Both the position numbers and the translations under genes were made by a program. Below, in pieces: positions 37,797-49,216 of a DNA stretch of 64,000 nucleotides. Location of the stretch: NCBI RefSeq assembly GCF_020921035.1, contig NC_063151.1, forward strand, positions 10,531,501 to 10,595,500, read 5' to 3'. A model generated the notes under the pieces. The model was not told the origin of the DNA. It searched no databases and saw only the letters and a program-made list of their open reading frames with translations. The stretch is from Rhodamnia argentea (taxonomy: Eukaryota; Streptophyta; Magnoliopsida; Myrtales; Myrtaceae). How positions within the stretch are numbered: position 1 is the first letter of the stretch; every line of letters starts with the position of its first letter.

Positions 37797-37939
37797 ATGG
37801 GGAAAGTACAGATCAGAATACTAAACGAGTAGGGAGAAGTTTGAAAAAGCTCTTCTCTTGTTTCTGATTATGCCAAAAGAATTTTAACAAATGGGGACAG
37901 TACAGCTCAGAATACTAAACGAGTAGGGAGAAGTTTGAA
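37752..37939. repeat. Tandem duplication of about 94 bp
   Basis: Two adjacent copies of the block from AAGCTCTT.CTCTTGTTTCTGATTATGCC to GAGTAGGGAGAAGTTTGAA, at 37752-37846 and 37847-37939. They differ by a few bases, so the event is fairly recent. Confidence 0.85.
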
Positions 37940-39545
37940 GGTTGGGAAGGTAGCTCGGATCTGGGTAAAATGCACAAAAAGGATTGTTGGAATTTGTGAT
38001 CCAATTTCTAGAGTCTTCGAGGATAGGCATTGAAGTCTAGAAATATCTAGCATGGAGAAAAAATTTGTGGAATAGATGTTTGTAGAAAAGTCTAGATGTA
38101 TCTGGTGTAATTGACTATGGCGGTGGAGGCTATAAATAGGCTTAATATTCATTCATGTGGGGTGTGTGGGGAGTAGCCCTCTCCCACCATCTGAGGAGCA
38201 TGAAAATAAACTCCATATCATGTTACTTCTCCACCAAAACTGTCTTTGCACAAGTTCTTCAAACTGTCTCGCTGTTTTTTTAGCATCGCAATCTTTTAGC
38301 GTCGGAATCTAGGAAATTACCAGATTTTGTTTCTTAACATATCTTGCCCTATAAATTGCACTCAAGAAAACAAATATCGATTTTTTATTTCAAGAGAGGT
38401 CTTGGGAGATTGATAGATATCAAAATCTAAATTCAAACACACAAAAAATTAATATTTCCAAACACTAATATACAGTTCTAGCGAAAGATGAGGCTACTGA
38501 AAAGTCAAGAAATAGAGTTGAAAAAGAAAATCATTTATTGAAACATAGGAATTGAATGTGATAATTAAATTTTTCCTTGAGCAGTTAAAAAATTAAGTCT
38601 TGATTCTTTGTCCTCTCTTTAGCTATTCCACTTCTTTTCTTTCTTTCCGCTTTGATCATACCTCTTCGCTGCATCTTCTCTTATTCTTCTTATCAGCTCA
38701 GTTGCTAATCTAAAATCTCATCTTTACCATCGCTTCTCATTCCAAGAGATCAACCCTCGATCGGGTGAGTTCCGAACTTTTCATCTCGGCTAATTTTTAC
38801 GTGCTCTTGTCTTACTGTTTAGAAAATCTCGGATTCAAGTCAGATGCTAGAGCTTCAATCTGATCGATCTCGATTGACGTCAGCAATTCGCGAAGATCAT
38901 TATAGCTATTGGTTGATCAAACAAAAGTGAATGACTCGTTTGTACAAAAGTTCGTACAAAAGTGAATGACTCGTTTGTTAGGGACTTGGAGATTGACTGA
39001 GTTGGCCGGGTCTCCTAGATTTTTTTGGCTCCTTGTTAGCTCATCATCACAAGTTGTGTGCTCATGATTTCAACCTTTTGTTTTTGTTTCAAGTCTTCAC
39101 ACCTTCTTATTTGTTTTTCATCTGGGTTTCAGTTTTTTTAATTAGGTTTTTCTATCAATGGATGAAGATCAGGATACTCAGTTGTGTCCAGACTAGCACG
39201 ACAAGGACAGCGCCGGAGAGAACATGCCAGTGGATCTCACGAAAAGAGATTGTAGAGATGCTGACGGCAGCCAATCGGTCTAACGGTGAAGAAACCAGCA
39301 TGCACGGCAACGATGATCAATTAAAGAACCCTCAAATCAGGAAGGATTATGTCTGCAATTTCTGCAATAAAAGGTTCGGTACAAGAAAAGGGTTGGGAGG
39401 GTAGAAGAGGATTAACACGCGAGCAAGCAAGAGACGTCACCGGTTTCCCGCAAGAAGATTCATAAACCAAGCTCAAGAAGAGTGGTGGTGTTAACAATCA
39501 TTATCCCACCAAGGCTGAAAGGATGATTCCGATGCGACTTGTGCT

Positions 39546-39705
39546 ATGTGTAGGAAGACTTTCCCTTTGATGAAGTCCTTGTTCTGCACATGAGATCGTA
39601 TCCTGACAGGCATGAGGTCGTATCCTGACAGGCGGTGGGGTAGGAAGACTTCCCCTTTGATGAAGTCCTTGTTCTGCACATGAGATCGCATCCTGACAGG
39701 CTGTG
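39546..39705 (+). repeat. Partial internal duplication in the C2H2 pseudogene
   Basis: GTAGGAAGACTT.CCCTTTGATGAAGTCCTTGTTCTGCACATGAGATCG occurs twice (about 39551 and 39642). A smaller repeat of GAGGTCGTATCCTGACAGGC/GAGATCGTATCCTGACAGGC lies between. It covers the second-finger coding segment. Confidence 0.85.
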
Positions 39706-39780
39706 GGGGAATTCATCCCATGCGAGGTCAAACCGTGGCATGTTGGTCTCTATACTGGAGTACGCCAGCCCTTGGGGTGT

Positions 39781-39806
39781 GGGCGCGCCCAAAAAAAAAG
39801 GAAAAA

Positions 39807-39839
<33 letters not shown>

Positions 39840-39900
39840 CCAAAAAAAAGAGGGGGGGGAAAAGGAAAAAAAAAAAAAAAAGAAGGGGGGAAATTTTTAG
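39781..39900. repeat. Extreme homopolymer block
   Basis: Alternating A, C and G runs include a 29-base C run at 39809-39837 and a 16-base A run at about 39866-39881. It sits exactly where the pseudogene lacks about 245 bp of the parent sequence. This looks more like a sequencing or gap-filling artefact than natural sequence. Confidence 0.8.
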
Positions 39901-40289
39901 GAAAAATCCATCGAGCACCGCAACAAGTTGAGGTGATAATTGCAATGCCAAGGAGGTGATCAAGGGCGAGTACGAAGATAAAGCTCGAGCCTGCCCCGAA
40001 TTGGTCAGGTGTCCAAGAAGTAAAAGATGGAGTCATCCCCACTTGATAACAAAGTGAAAGTGAAGAGAGTCTTCACTAGCTGATCGGGCTATACAACATC
40101 AGTTAGAGAGGCCAAAGGCAAGGAGAAGTTGGACGAGTTTCAAGGCTGTGATGATGACGAAGGGCACGGTATGAGAGGAGAAATGAAGCTGAGTTGAATA
40201 GTAAAGGTGGTTAATACAAGCCGACACAGGATCAGCTTGAGCTCGATGCTCCTGTTGAGAAGGGAAATATATAAAATTACAAAGAACAT

Positions 40290-41088
40290 GGACCATTTAG
40301 GTTCCTATGAGTACAGATGGTTGTGTGAACTGGCCGAAGGTTGCTTGTGCATGCCACCAAACTACTTTATTTCTGCAAGACAGAAGCTTTGCCAATCTAA
40401 AGCCTTAAAATTCCGGGAAGCAACCATATCAAGTCTCAGCTTGACGAGGGTTCCTGAAGGAAGTATTGCCTTGAACCATAGTATACTAGGAATGTCGGCA
40501 CAACAAGTAGAGTTGTGGGTACATAAAAGCTGACCATCAACAGTGGAGCATAAAACTGTTAAAAAATTACGAGAAAAAATCAACCAATGTAGTAAAAGAA
40601 TTGCATTGGCCCCAGAACACATTGCTCTTGAATTATTCAATAATTACCATAATTACTAGAAAAGAGAAGTCGTGTTCTTAACTTGAATGAAACTGGTTTT
40701 AGAATGATTTTGTTGATTTAGGGTACTATATAGTTTATGATGCTTTTGTGATCTGGTTGTTTTTCTATTTATATGAGTTATCTCAAAGAGTTGATCAATT
40801 TAATCAATTCTCTTTTTGTTTGTAACATTTACTATAGTGGTTAATTTTTGATAGATTCGAACAACGAGATATTTGCTTAGATTCAAAAATATTCCACATA
40901 AGAAGTGGCTTCTCCTTCTTAGCCTAAAGATCGTAAGTGGATTTCCCATATCTCTTCAACCGGATAATTATGAAAGTCATCAATGTATTGTAATTTCAAA
41001 GGGGTTCCGCCATGCCTCCGGTTATTGATTATTGGACACAAAATGAGTAGAATTGCTTCCGCAACAAGCGACTCAATTAGAGGGGGCA
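40290..41088. other. Intergenic DNA, no gene recognised
   Basis: Open frames exist on both strands (for example 40362-40640 minus and 40919-41137 minus) with no domain I recognise. They may be fragments of old genes or repeats. Confidence 0.3.
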
Positions 41089-41089
41089 A

Positions 41090-41832
41090 GTACACATGAG
41101 TGCCATAACTTTGAAAAATCGACCACTTAAGTGCCATTGATTACGTGAAGGCCGGAAAAGCTGACGTAACATTGACGAAATGATTTTTTTGAATATTTTA
41201 ATGTACATGTGGATTTTTTCATAATTTTTTATTAATTTTGTAATTTTTCTTTTTATTTTGGTTCTTTCTTGGTTTCTTGCTCCCTTGGCCTGTGAGGGTC
41301 ACTAGTGACGTTTCGCCGGCCACGGCCCACAACCCCGGGGGCAAGGATTGACGAGGCCATGATAGCCATCATGATCGCGGGCAAGGGACCTCGTGGCTCC
41401 GCCAACCATGGGTGAGGTGGCCCTTAGCGGGACTTGGTGAGGGTCATCGCGGCCTTGGTCGCTGTCAAGGAGCCTCAACCGCAGCGGTAAGGGCCGCCTT
41501 GCCCATGGCCGGCGAAGGAGCCACTCGATTATAGCTGATGAGGGTCGTTGGTGACCCTCACCGGCCAACGCCGAAAAAGAAACAAAAATAAAAAAAGAAA
41601 CATATCAAAATAAATAAATAAAAAATAAAAAATTCCATAAAATTGTAAAATTTTTTAAAAATCCACATGTCACTGAAAAATTAATAAAAAAAAATTCCAC
41701 GTATGAAGATTTAAAGGAAGTGATACTCAAGTGAATGATTTTCCTCCGATGTGGCATTCAAGTGAGCAAAAAAAAAAAAAAAAAGGTGACGGCACTCAAG
41801 TGAGCACCGTATAAAAATTATGACTCGTAGTG
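41090..41832. mobile_element. MULE-like TIR element with GC-rich core
   Basis: The left end (GAGTGCCATAAC..ACCACTTAAGTGCCATTG) and right end (reverse complement GGTGCTCACTTGAGTGCCGTCAC) form long degenerate inverted repeats. The arms contain CACATG/CACGT and AT-rich tracts. The core (41285-41575) is strongly GC-rich with GGCCGGCGA/GGGTCACC words. No transposase. Confidence 0.65.
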
Positions 41833-42290
41833 TATTTAAGCCCGAGTCAGAGGACCACGGTCTGCCGAGGGCCCAGGGTGATCGCTTCCTCTCTTTCGGC
41901 CCACGAGAGTGGCCCACAGATGAAAACATTTCCTGGATTACATTACAATGCGGTTCTCTTCCACCCTCGTCATCGCTTTCAGATCGAATCTCCCAGCTGA
42001 ACCGATCTTCACCCTCCCAAGATTCGCCTTTACGTTGTCCGTCACAGCTTCTCGCCATGCCCTTCTTCCTTCCATCGCTAGTTGCGGACAAGCTCCGAAC
42101 TCCTCGAGTCGGACTCCAAGCTTGTGTGCGAGCTTTCTTCCGCCGTTCCGGCCCTTTCGCCTTTCGGCTTCTCGCTCCTTTCGATTCCACCCCTTTCTTG
42201 TCGAACATGTTGATGCATCACTCGCACTTCTCGCGCTAGTCCCATTCTCTTCCCAGACGGCAAACCATACCCACAAAATGTAAACCCACC
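41833..42290 (+). other. Possible truncated gene fragment
   Basis: A + strand open frame (ATG at 41948, 111 codons) is rich in Ser, Arg, Ala and Phe and poor in acidic residues early on, like an organelle transit peptide. It ends at a stop without a recognisable mature domain. Antisense frames are also open, so this may be compositional only. Confidence 0.2.
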
Positions 42291-43520
42291 TTCAAATCTT
42301 AGACTCCAAGTCAGAGCCATTAACTCCACAACCATTGGCAAAAGTCCTTCTTCAAATTCCTACTAGCATCAAAACCGGCATTGCCTTCTTTCACGCTCTC
42401 CCTTCTAATTCGCCTCCATTTCCTCGGTCCGAGCCCTTTTGTCCGTCCGGGAGCAATAGCTTTTTTAGGGGTTATCTGATGTCGGCGCCAAATTAGCATG
42501 ACGCTTAATTCTCAACTAGATCATTACCGGTTGAAGAGGGCATAAGTGAATTGCCTTCACCACGGGCATTAACCAGAACACTCTCAATTCGACTATCGCA
42601 TAACCCCGTCGCGCACTCGATGAACGCGCAACAACATTCCTATACTCACCTCTCTCTCTTCAGCAGATTCGACGCAATGAAAGCCTCACCCACCTAATCC
42701 ATCGAAAATGGAAAACAATACGAAACGACAGTGTAGAACAATCAGCAATCAATGATCAATAATTCGAGTGGAAGAGAACAAAGACAGCTACTGAAATTTC
42801 CAGCTCACGAGCAACTCTAGCAGAAGAATATGGACAGATGATCAAATAGACACCTTGGCATGATCATGAACATGATCAAATTAACATCTTCGCATAATCA
42901 TGAACAATCGGTAATCAATGATCAACCTATTCGGATGGTTGATGGCCCTTTTGTGTTTTGCATAAGCTTATGCAACAAGCGTGCTTAATAGCAAATTTTG
43001 TATACAGGTGCAAATTGATACAGGTAGGGACTAGGGTATGAATGTTGTTTTAGTTTCAAATTTGTCTTGAAAGGTTCTGCTCTTTTGAGAGATTAGTGGC
43101 TATATTGTATTTGGTGGTGGCAAATAATGAATCCTCTATAGTCCTTCACCTGCATTTTGTTTGTAATTGTGGATTGGGAAAAAAATATAGGTACCCAATG
43201 TATTTCCCTTCTTGTTTTTCACCTGCATTTTGTGTTTCATGATCATTGTGCTCCAATATAGATGGATAATGACAAAATTCAAGTGATGGTAAGCGGGTGC
43301 GGTTGTAAGTTATGACCATCATCACACTAGTTAGGGATGATTATAATCATTTTGAGATACTTTCGCCGGAATTTCTCCTCGACAAAATATCTTTGACCGA
43401 AATTCGTTCTTCGGCTTTTAAATGTGATAAAGGGTCCTGCGGCGATTTTGGAAAGGAGAGATCTAGATAGTCGGAAAATCAACAAGTAGATTATGTCAAG
43501 CTTTTAATATAATTACACAA
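42291..43520. other. Intergenic DNA
   Basis: No gene or RNA recognised. Confidence 0.35.
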
Positions 43521-43528
43521 ATGTGAGC

Positions 43529-43815
43529 CAACTAGAGTTTGATAGAATGGAAGTTTCAGTAAGTACAATTCAAAGGAAATTGTTACACATGAACTTGGAA
43601 GAAATTACACAAACATAGACCAAGCTGGAGTTTGACTCAACAGAATAGCTTTGAGAGCACAATTCCTCCCAAAATAGTGAACCAACTCACCCAAAACTAT
43701 GTTGGAGTTTGACTCGATGATAGAGCTTGAATACACCTCGACACTACACTGAAGTTTGACTCGACGACATAGAATTTAAGATAAAGACAAACACCGGAGT
43801 TTGACTCGACAATGA
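43529..43815 (+). repeat. Periodic GGAGTTTGACTCGA repeat
   Basis: Variants of CTGGAGTTTGACTCGACGA recur at about 43532 (weak), 43625, 43702, 43749 and 43795. Irregular 45-90 bp spacing suggests a decayed minisatellite or an internal repeat of a retroelement. Confidence 0.6.
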
Positions 43816-44024
43816 GAATCTGAAAATTACAGCTGAGGAAAGTAAAGTGCGATACGTAGAGATAAGATAAATTTGTTGATTTGTTTGGGGGCTCTTCTAG
43901 CCCACGAACTCATTTGACCGAGTCTGTAGGCAACTATTTTGTCATGCATAAAGCTTCATGACCACCTTCAAACCCTCCTATCGGTTTAGCCTTCTTCTCC
44001 TATTGCTTGGATGAACCGTGTCCA

Positions 44025-44230
44025 CTTTTTCCATTCTTTAAGATCCTTTGAACCGAATCTTCAGGAAGTTGTTCCCAATAATCAAATAACCGTCGGTGGT
44101 CTCAGGACTACTTACATCGTTTCAATTCCTCTCTTCTTTGTTCATATGGGCTATACTCACATTTCCCACTCTTTAAGGGCTCTGAACCGCATCTTTAGGA
44201 GGCTACTTTCACATTTAGATAACTGTTCTC
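44025..44230 (+). repeat. Diverged direct repeat pair
   Basis: CCA(T/C)TCTTTAAG..CCTTTGAACCG.ATCTT.AGGA at 44030-44065 recurs at 44166-44202 (CCCACTCTTTAAGGGCTCTGAACCGCATCTTTAGGA). Possibly part of an LTR or other repeat. No coding content. Confidence 0.5.
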
Positions 44231-44552
44231 CCACCAAATATTCAAAGGCAAAAATTTGTCTTTTCTGCGCGCCTTTGGAAAACATTTGAACCTTTCACAA
44301 GATCATTCCTCATCGGCACCAATCTTTGTAGTTTCTTTGTCCGTCTTTGATATATCTTGCCAATTTGAACACGTGGCATTAACTTGTGCTTGTGTCGACA
44401 ATTTTGTCCGAAGTTCCCTCATCGATCGACACCTGTAGAAAACCTTATGTATTTTGCACATGATTTCCTTCTCACATGTGCATCGCGTGTATTAATAGGC
44501 ATATTATTTTTAGTGCCAACATAGACGTATACCGAAAGAGCCTCATGTGAAA

Positions 44553-44555
<3 letters not shown>

Positions 44556-44582
<27 letters not shown>
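44556..44582. repeat. (GA)n microsatellite
   Basis: About 13 GA units. Confidence 0.9.
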
Positions 44583-44587
<5 letters not shown>

Positions 44588-44719
44588 TCGTGTGTTATGC
44601 AATAGATATGCTCATTGTATAAACTAAACATGGATGGCGGCAAATGCTTTTTTAGAATTTTGGAAGACAATTAGTGCAAGAAACTTGTTTTGTTGTACAG
44701 TAAATGTTTCTATTAGGGA

Positions 44720-45236
44720 GAAGGTTATGATATGTTGCCATATCATTAGAGATAATGTAAGGTTTAGAGTCATTAAGAGAAGATTTCATAGGTCAACATG
44801 AATTGTGAACAAATACTTCTAACTTGTCTTGCAAGCAATTTTGAAATTATGCAAACACGTGATGACAAAACTGAGCAATTCCATTCCTCCTGCTATAAGG
44901 AAAAGTCAAAGAGTTTATCATATTTTAAGGTATGAAATTTAAAAAAATAACTATATATGTATAGCTTGAGAAGTTTAATTAGAATTAGGTTGGTGACTAT
45001 ATTGATTATTTTAGGATTGAGTTAGGGCAGTAGATGGAACTCATGTACGTGCATCGGTTCCCCTTGAAATTCAAGAAAGATTTCTCAGTCCGAAGGAGGG
45101 AAAAACACAAAATATATTAGTCGTTGTTACATTTGACTTGAGATTTTCTTTTGTATTAGTTAGTTGGGAATGCATTGCACATGATTCGTGTATTTTATCC
45201 GATGCACTTTTAAAGCTGAATGTGTCACGGCCTAAA
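44720..45236 (+). pseudogene. PIF/Harbinger transposase relic (DDE_Tnp_4)
   Basis: In-frame translation gives an N-terminal part (MICCHIIRDNVRFRVIKRRF, then LVLQAILKLCKH) and a catalytic part with VDGTHVRASVPLEIQERFLS, VVVTFDLRFSFVLVSWECIA and HDSCILSDALLKLN. These match the DGTH, NFDxxFxyvxxGweGsahDsrvL and DALxr blocks of Harbinger transposases, including two of the three catalytic acidic positions (DGTH and the later FDL). In-frame stops interrupt it (TGA and TAA near 44793-44810 and TGA at about 45016). The C-terminal third is missing, so it is inactive. A short intron may lie between the two parts, as in related genes. Confidence 0.8.
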
Positions 45237-45985
45237 ATTTTTCCAAAAAATTTAAACCTCGAATGAACAATGTAGATTCACTTCAATCCCTTGATAATTA
45301 CAATTTAACCTCAACAGTCACAATAATTTATCTTCCACTTGTATTAATCAAAACCTTATGTAAAGACAAAGGCCTCTGTTTTCGTTGCGCACTCTGACCA
45401 AATCCTTAAAAGCAAACAACAGAAGCAATAATCTAAAAGCCCTTGAATGCTGAACTTAACCAATCTATAAAATATAATTGGGGGTGAGTTTAAGTCCAGT
45501 AAATGAAATTTCAAAATTTAAGGTAGGAGATCATCCTACTACTCGATCCCTGAGCACAACAACATAACAGCAACCAATGATTTGTCACGTAACACTTATA
45601 TCAATCACTATGATTCAGTAAATGTCGTTCATAATTTATTTATTAAGCCAGTGATGAGAGGATGAAGGGATCAAAAGCATCTTCATCTACTGTGCCTTTG
45701 GAAAAAAAAAAATTCTCACAAAAGACGAAGATGTTCCGACAATGTTGATAACAATGCAACACTTTGAAAACAATTTGGAGAGATTGCATCGGCGATTAAG
45801 TCATCGGGTCAAGACAATGTTGATTAATCTATACTCTATAACGGGATGATGAAACTGGATTGATATAATGGATGATTATTTATTTGAGGGTAGCACAGCA
45901 TCTCCATGAAAACGTGTGGTGGACCCATTTTTCGACTTGCATTTGTTGATTAATAGAGGCCGCAATGTACATTTGTATAAAAAAT
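45237..45985. other. Sequence following the Harbinger relic
   Basis: Transposase similarity stops at TGTCACGGCCTAAAATTTTTCC (45228), which resembles the 5' terminus of plant LTRs. An LTR fragment may have inserted here, but its other end was not found. No gene. Confidence 0.25.
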
Positions 45986-45989
45986 ATTG

Positions 45990-46152
45990 TCCATCCGGTG
46001 CCAGGGATCCGAGCACAAGTATTGCTTTCTCAAGCCTAGCCTCGATGGACTCGGACCCCTAGGGCCCGTACCTAGTTCCCCGGCTACCTGTACTCTAATT
46101 ACTAGGGCCCAAATAATACATGTCTATTTTGATAATAAAAAAAAAAAAAATT
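45990..46152 (+). mobile_element. Poly(A)-tailed repeat (SINE/LINE-tail-like)
   Basis: A moderately GC-rich 150-bp block ends in GATAATAAAAAAAAAAAAAA, unlike its AT-rich surroundings. The tail suggests retroposition. No box A or B was convincingly identified. Confidence 0.35.
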
Positions 46153-46309
46153 TACTACCAAATGAGAGATAATATTTTCCGGTTCTTTTTCAAATTTCAG
46201 CTAAATATTGAAAAATAATGTCATTTTCTGGAAAATATTTTTCTCATTTTTTGCGAAATAAACGGAGTATAAGTATTTGTAAATTTCTCATTTTGTGGGA
46301 TAATGAAGT

Positions 46310-46880
46310 AAGAAGTCTTGAACCTATTATGCGAATGTCAATTCAGTCATAAATATTTTAATTAAATCAATTTAGTTATAAACATTTTGACGATTTGCGA
46401 ATGTAGATTGGATGAAATCACTAACATAGTGGTCCAATCCATGACGGTCGGTGCCTAGATGGACAATTTTTACAATTTTTTTTAAAAAGTTATCTATCCG
46501 TATTATTCTTTCTTTCTTTTTAAAATTTTTTCATGATTCCTCTACCGGCCACAAGTGAGGCTGGTGAGGGTTGACCTTGTTGGCCCTTGCTTGTGGCTGC
46601 CCTTCACTAAAGCTCTGCGACCGAAGGAGAAAGAAGGAAAAACAAAGAAAAAAATAAAAAAAATGATCAAAAGGAAATTACAAAAAATTCAGAAAGTCTT
46701 AAAAGTTGAAAAAAAAAATCGTCCACATCGGTGCCGTCTGTGCCACATATAATTGCTGGTGTCCATGAGAGTAACTTTACGGTCAATTTTGGTAGGAAAG
46801 ACTACATTAGCAAATCTCAAAAAAATTTCGACAAAAAAAATGGCCAAATTAAAAATTAAAGACTAACTTGGTATGTATAT
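46310..46880. mobile_element. TIR element with GC-rich core
   Basis: The outer arms contain related inverted words: GTCTTGAACCT..ATTTGCGAATGTAGATTGG on the left and, in reverse complement, GTCTTTAATTT..ATTTGCTAATGTAGTCTTT on the right. Matching GGTCGGTGCC..GGACAATTTTTAC and CAGACGGCACCGATGTGGACGATTTTT lie nearer the core. The core (46545-46625) is GC-rich (CCGGCCACAAGTGAGGCTGG). Non-coding. Confidence 0.6.
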
Positions 46881-46886
46881 AATAAA

Positions 46887-48268
46887 GGAAAATTTTCAAA
46901 TAAAGGCTTGAGATGCCTTTATTTTTTCAAATAAAAGCTTAAAATAAATTTTATTTCAAATAAGGAAAAGAAGTACTTTTTTGCTTAAAAAAGAGCATGA
47001 TCAAAGGGCGTTTTCATCTTTCTATTTTTTTAATTTTTTTTCTTTTTCTGTTTTTCTCTTTTCCTTTTGCTTTTTTTTTTTCTTTTTCCTTCGTCCCCTC
47101 CCCTTCCCAACGTCTTCTTCTGCAACCGTGGACACCTTCATCTTCTTCAACCCCCAACCCTTCGACGCCTTTCTGGCGGAGTACAGCAAGCAACCGGAGC
47201 CTTCGTCGGCCACAAGCATGGCGGCAAGGATGCCCCCAACGCGGGTCCTGGCGAGGGTGTGGAAGAAGTCACGATGGAGGTGTGGGGTCACGAGTCCTAA
47301 GGCGGAGGGATCTGGTCCTCGAGGAGGACGAGGGCGGCCCCGGCGACAATGCAAGTGGTCCCGCCGCCGTCAATGCAGAGGAGGCGGGTCCGATTTACAT
47401 GCCCATACGGCTCAGCCGGTGAGATTGAACCCAGTCGAAACGATGTTGGCGATGCTGAGTCCCTGGACTGCGTTCCCGACGAACAGCTGCAACGCTGACT
47501 GGAGGACCCCGACAACGGGCAAGCTCGAATTGCAGCTCAAGAGAGGGGTTGGGACCACCAATTGGCAAGTGTTGAGTACTGTGGAGAGGATGCACTGGAG
47601 AGGGTCCAACAGGATTCAAAACGCACTATTCTGATTTGTGGTTGCAGAGTACACCACATTGCTTTCGCATTTAAGTTGTACCACTGTATCTGCAATTGCA
47701 TAAAACAGAATGGGGAAGGACAAAAGTATTCAGTGTAGAAAATCATATTTCTTTTTGGATCAAATCCATCTCGAAGGACATGATTATCTGAACCACGTGA
47801 AATAACGATGCCACCCTCGTCTGCCTTAAGGACCAGATCCGCCTCAGGACCTGCGACGCCACGCCTCCGTCGCGACTTCTTCGATGTCCTCGTCGGGACC
47901 GGCGTTGGGGGCATCCTGGCCACCATGCTTGCAGCCAACGATGGCTCCGGCCACCCGCCGTAGTCTGTTAGGAAGGCATCGAAGGGTGCCGAAACGTCGG
48001 GGTTAAAGAAGATGAAGGTGTCCACGGTTGCAGAAGACGTTGGGCGAGGGGAGGGGAGAGGAAGTAGGAAAAAAAAAAAAAAGCAAAAGGGAAAGAGAAA
48101 AATTTCAAAACAAAATTCAAAAAAGTAAAAGGATGAAAAAACACCCTTTGGTCAAGTCTTTTTTTGAAATAAAAAGAGAACTTCAAGCTTTATGTGAAAC
48201 ACAGTCCACTTCGGACTATTATTTGAGAAAACAAAGGCACTTCGAGCCTTTTTTGAAATTTTCACTAT
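46887..48268. mobile_element. Long inverted-repeat element with coding-like arms
   Basis: Two arms of about 400 bp in opposite orientation: left at about 46890-47330 and right at about 47815-48265. Both read, outward to inward, TTTCAAATAA.GGCTTGA.., a poly-pyrimidine tract, GTGGACACCTTCATCTTCTT, TTCGACGCCTT and ATGCCCCCAACGC. Translated arms share TVDTFIFFNP and AxMAARMPPT-like words. A unique 480-bp spacer separates them. TIR-foldback architecture without transposase. Confidence 0.75.
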
Positions 48269-48399
48269 AATAAATTTATATATTTTTTAAGTAATTTTAC
48301 CCTCATTTTGTGACGAAACTGCGGAAGTCTTTTGGTCACAAAGTTCATTTCATCAATATGTGCAATGAGTAAGGGGTGAAATTCGGTCAAGCTACTCAC

Positions 48400-48640
48400 G
48401 AATAATTTGGCTTGATTTAATGAATACTCGAGAGGAATCAAGATCGAGCTCGAACTACTTGAGCGTCTCATTCTTGCTTTTCAAGATCAAGCTTAAGCTT
48501 GAGCTGGATTTTCCACACAAATTGATTGTACTCAAGTTGAGTCGAAGCGAACTCGAGTATATTGATTTTTCTAGTCGAGTCGAATTCGAACGTTTATTTT
48601 AATACTCGTTCGAACTCAAGTTGAGTTTTCGGTATTAAAA
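48400..48640. repeat. CTCGAG/GAGCTCGA-rich repeat
   Basis: Dense GAGCTCGAACT, AAGCTTGAGCT, AGTTGAGTCGAAGCGAACTCGAG and GTCGAGTCGAATTCGAAC words, a composition typical of a plant DNA-transposon end. Boundaries not resolved. Confidence 0.35.
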
Positions 48641-49215
48641 GAATTTACGGGTGTTCACATCACTCGAAGATTGGTACCGTTGCGAAGAGCGGATAGTAGA
48701 AATTTCTTACGTCGACATGGAGTCCTGAAAAATTGTTCCATTCGTATATTTTTATATATTTTTTATTGGAAGGAAGAGAGATTGTTGTAACATTTCAATT
48801 ATATCCAAAATTACAAAAAAAAAAAGTGACATGGAAGAGAAGATAATAAATAATAATATCCGAACGTGGAAGGATGAAATGGGCTACAACTAAGTGTGGC
48901 CCACTTCAAACTCACGACATGAATCGCTTGACTCACTGGCCCACTAATCCTTGGATACTGCTACTGTGAATTTACTTATTTGCCCTCCTCGTCAATTCTA
49001 TCTCGAGTTGGATCTTTCTCATCTTCCGAGTTTTCGTTTTCTTTTGTTTCATGTTTTTTTTGCTCCTCAAGAAAAATCCTCTAGAATATACGAGTCTTGA
49101 CCCGATCCCTAAAACTTGACCCGATCCACCCAAAAATCGATGCGCCTCAACCTAAGTTGGCCGATAAAAGTCAACAACAAGTGTCCAACTCAATCTATAT
49201 CCAAAATAGGACACG
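48641..49215. other. AT-rich intergenic DNA
   Basis: No gene or repeat recognised. Confidence 0.35.
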
Positions 49216-49216
49216 A

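Larger units (their letters stand above)
38300..40290 (+). pseudogene. Decayed tandem copy of the C2H2 zinc-finger gene
   Basis: Matches 33230-35240 in the same orientation, including the upstream region. The ATG at 39158 is intact, but the 13th codon is a stop (TAG at 39194), and several indels follow. Finger one is recognisable (CNFCNKRFGTRKGLGG), but its first histidine codon is lost. The finger-two region is internally duplicated. About 245 bp of the middle is replaced by low-complexity sequence. Similarity stops at about 40272, so finger three and the EAR motif are absent. It cannot encode a working paralogue. Confidence 0.9.

Noticed and set aside
47395..47634. Arg/Pro-rich frames in the 47 kb repeat
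   Set aside because: They lie in a GC-rich transposon core and its inverted arms and have no domain, so they were treated as element sequence, not genes.
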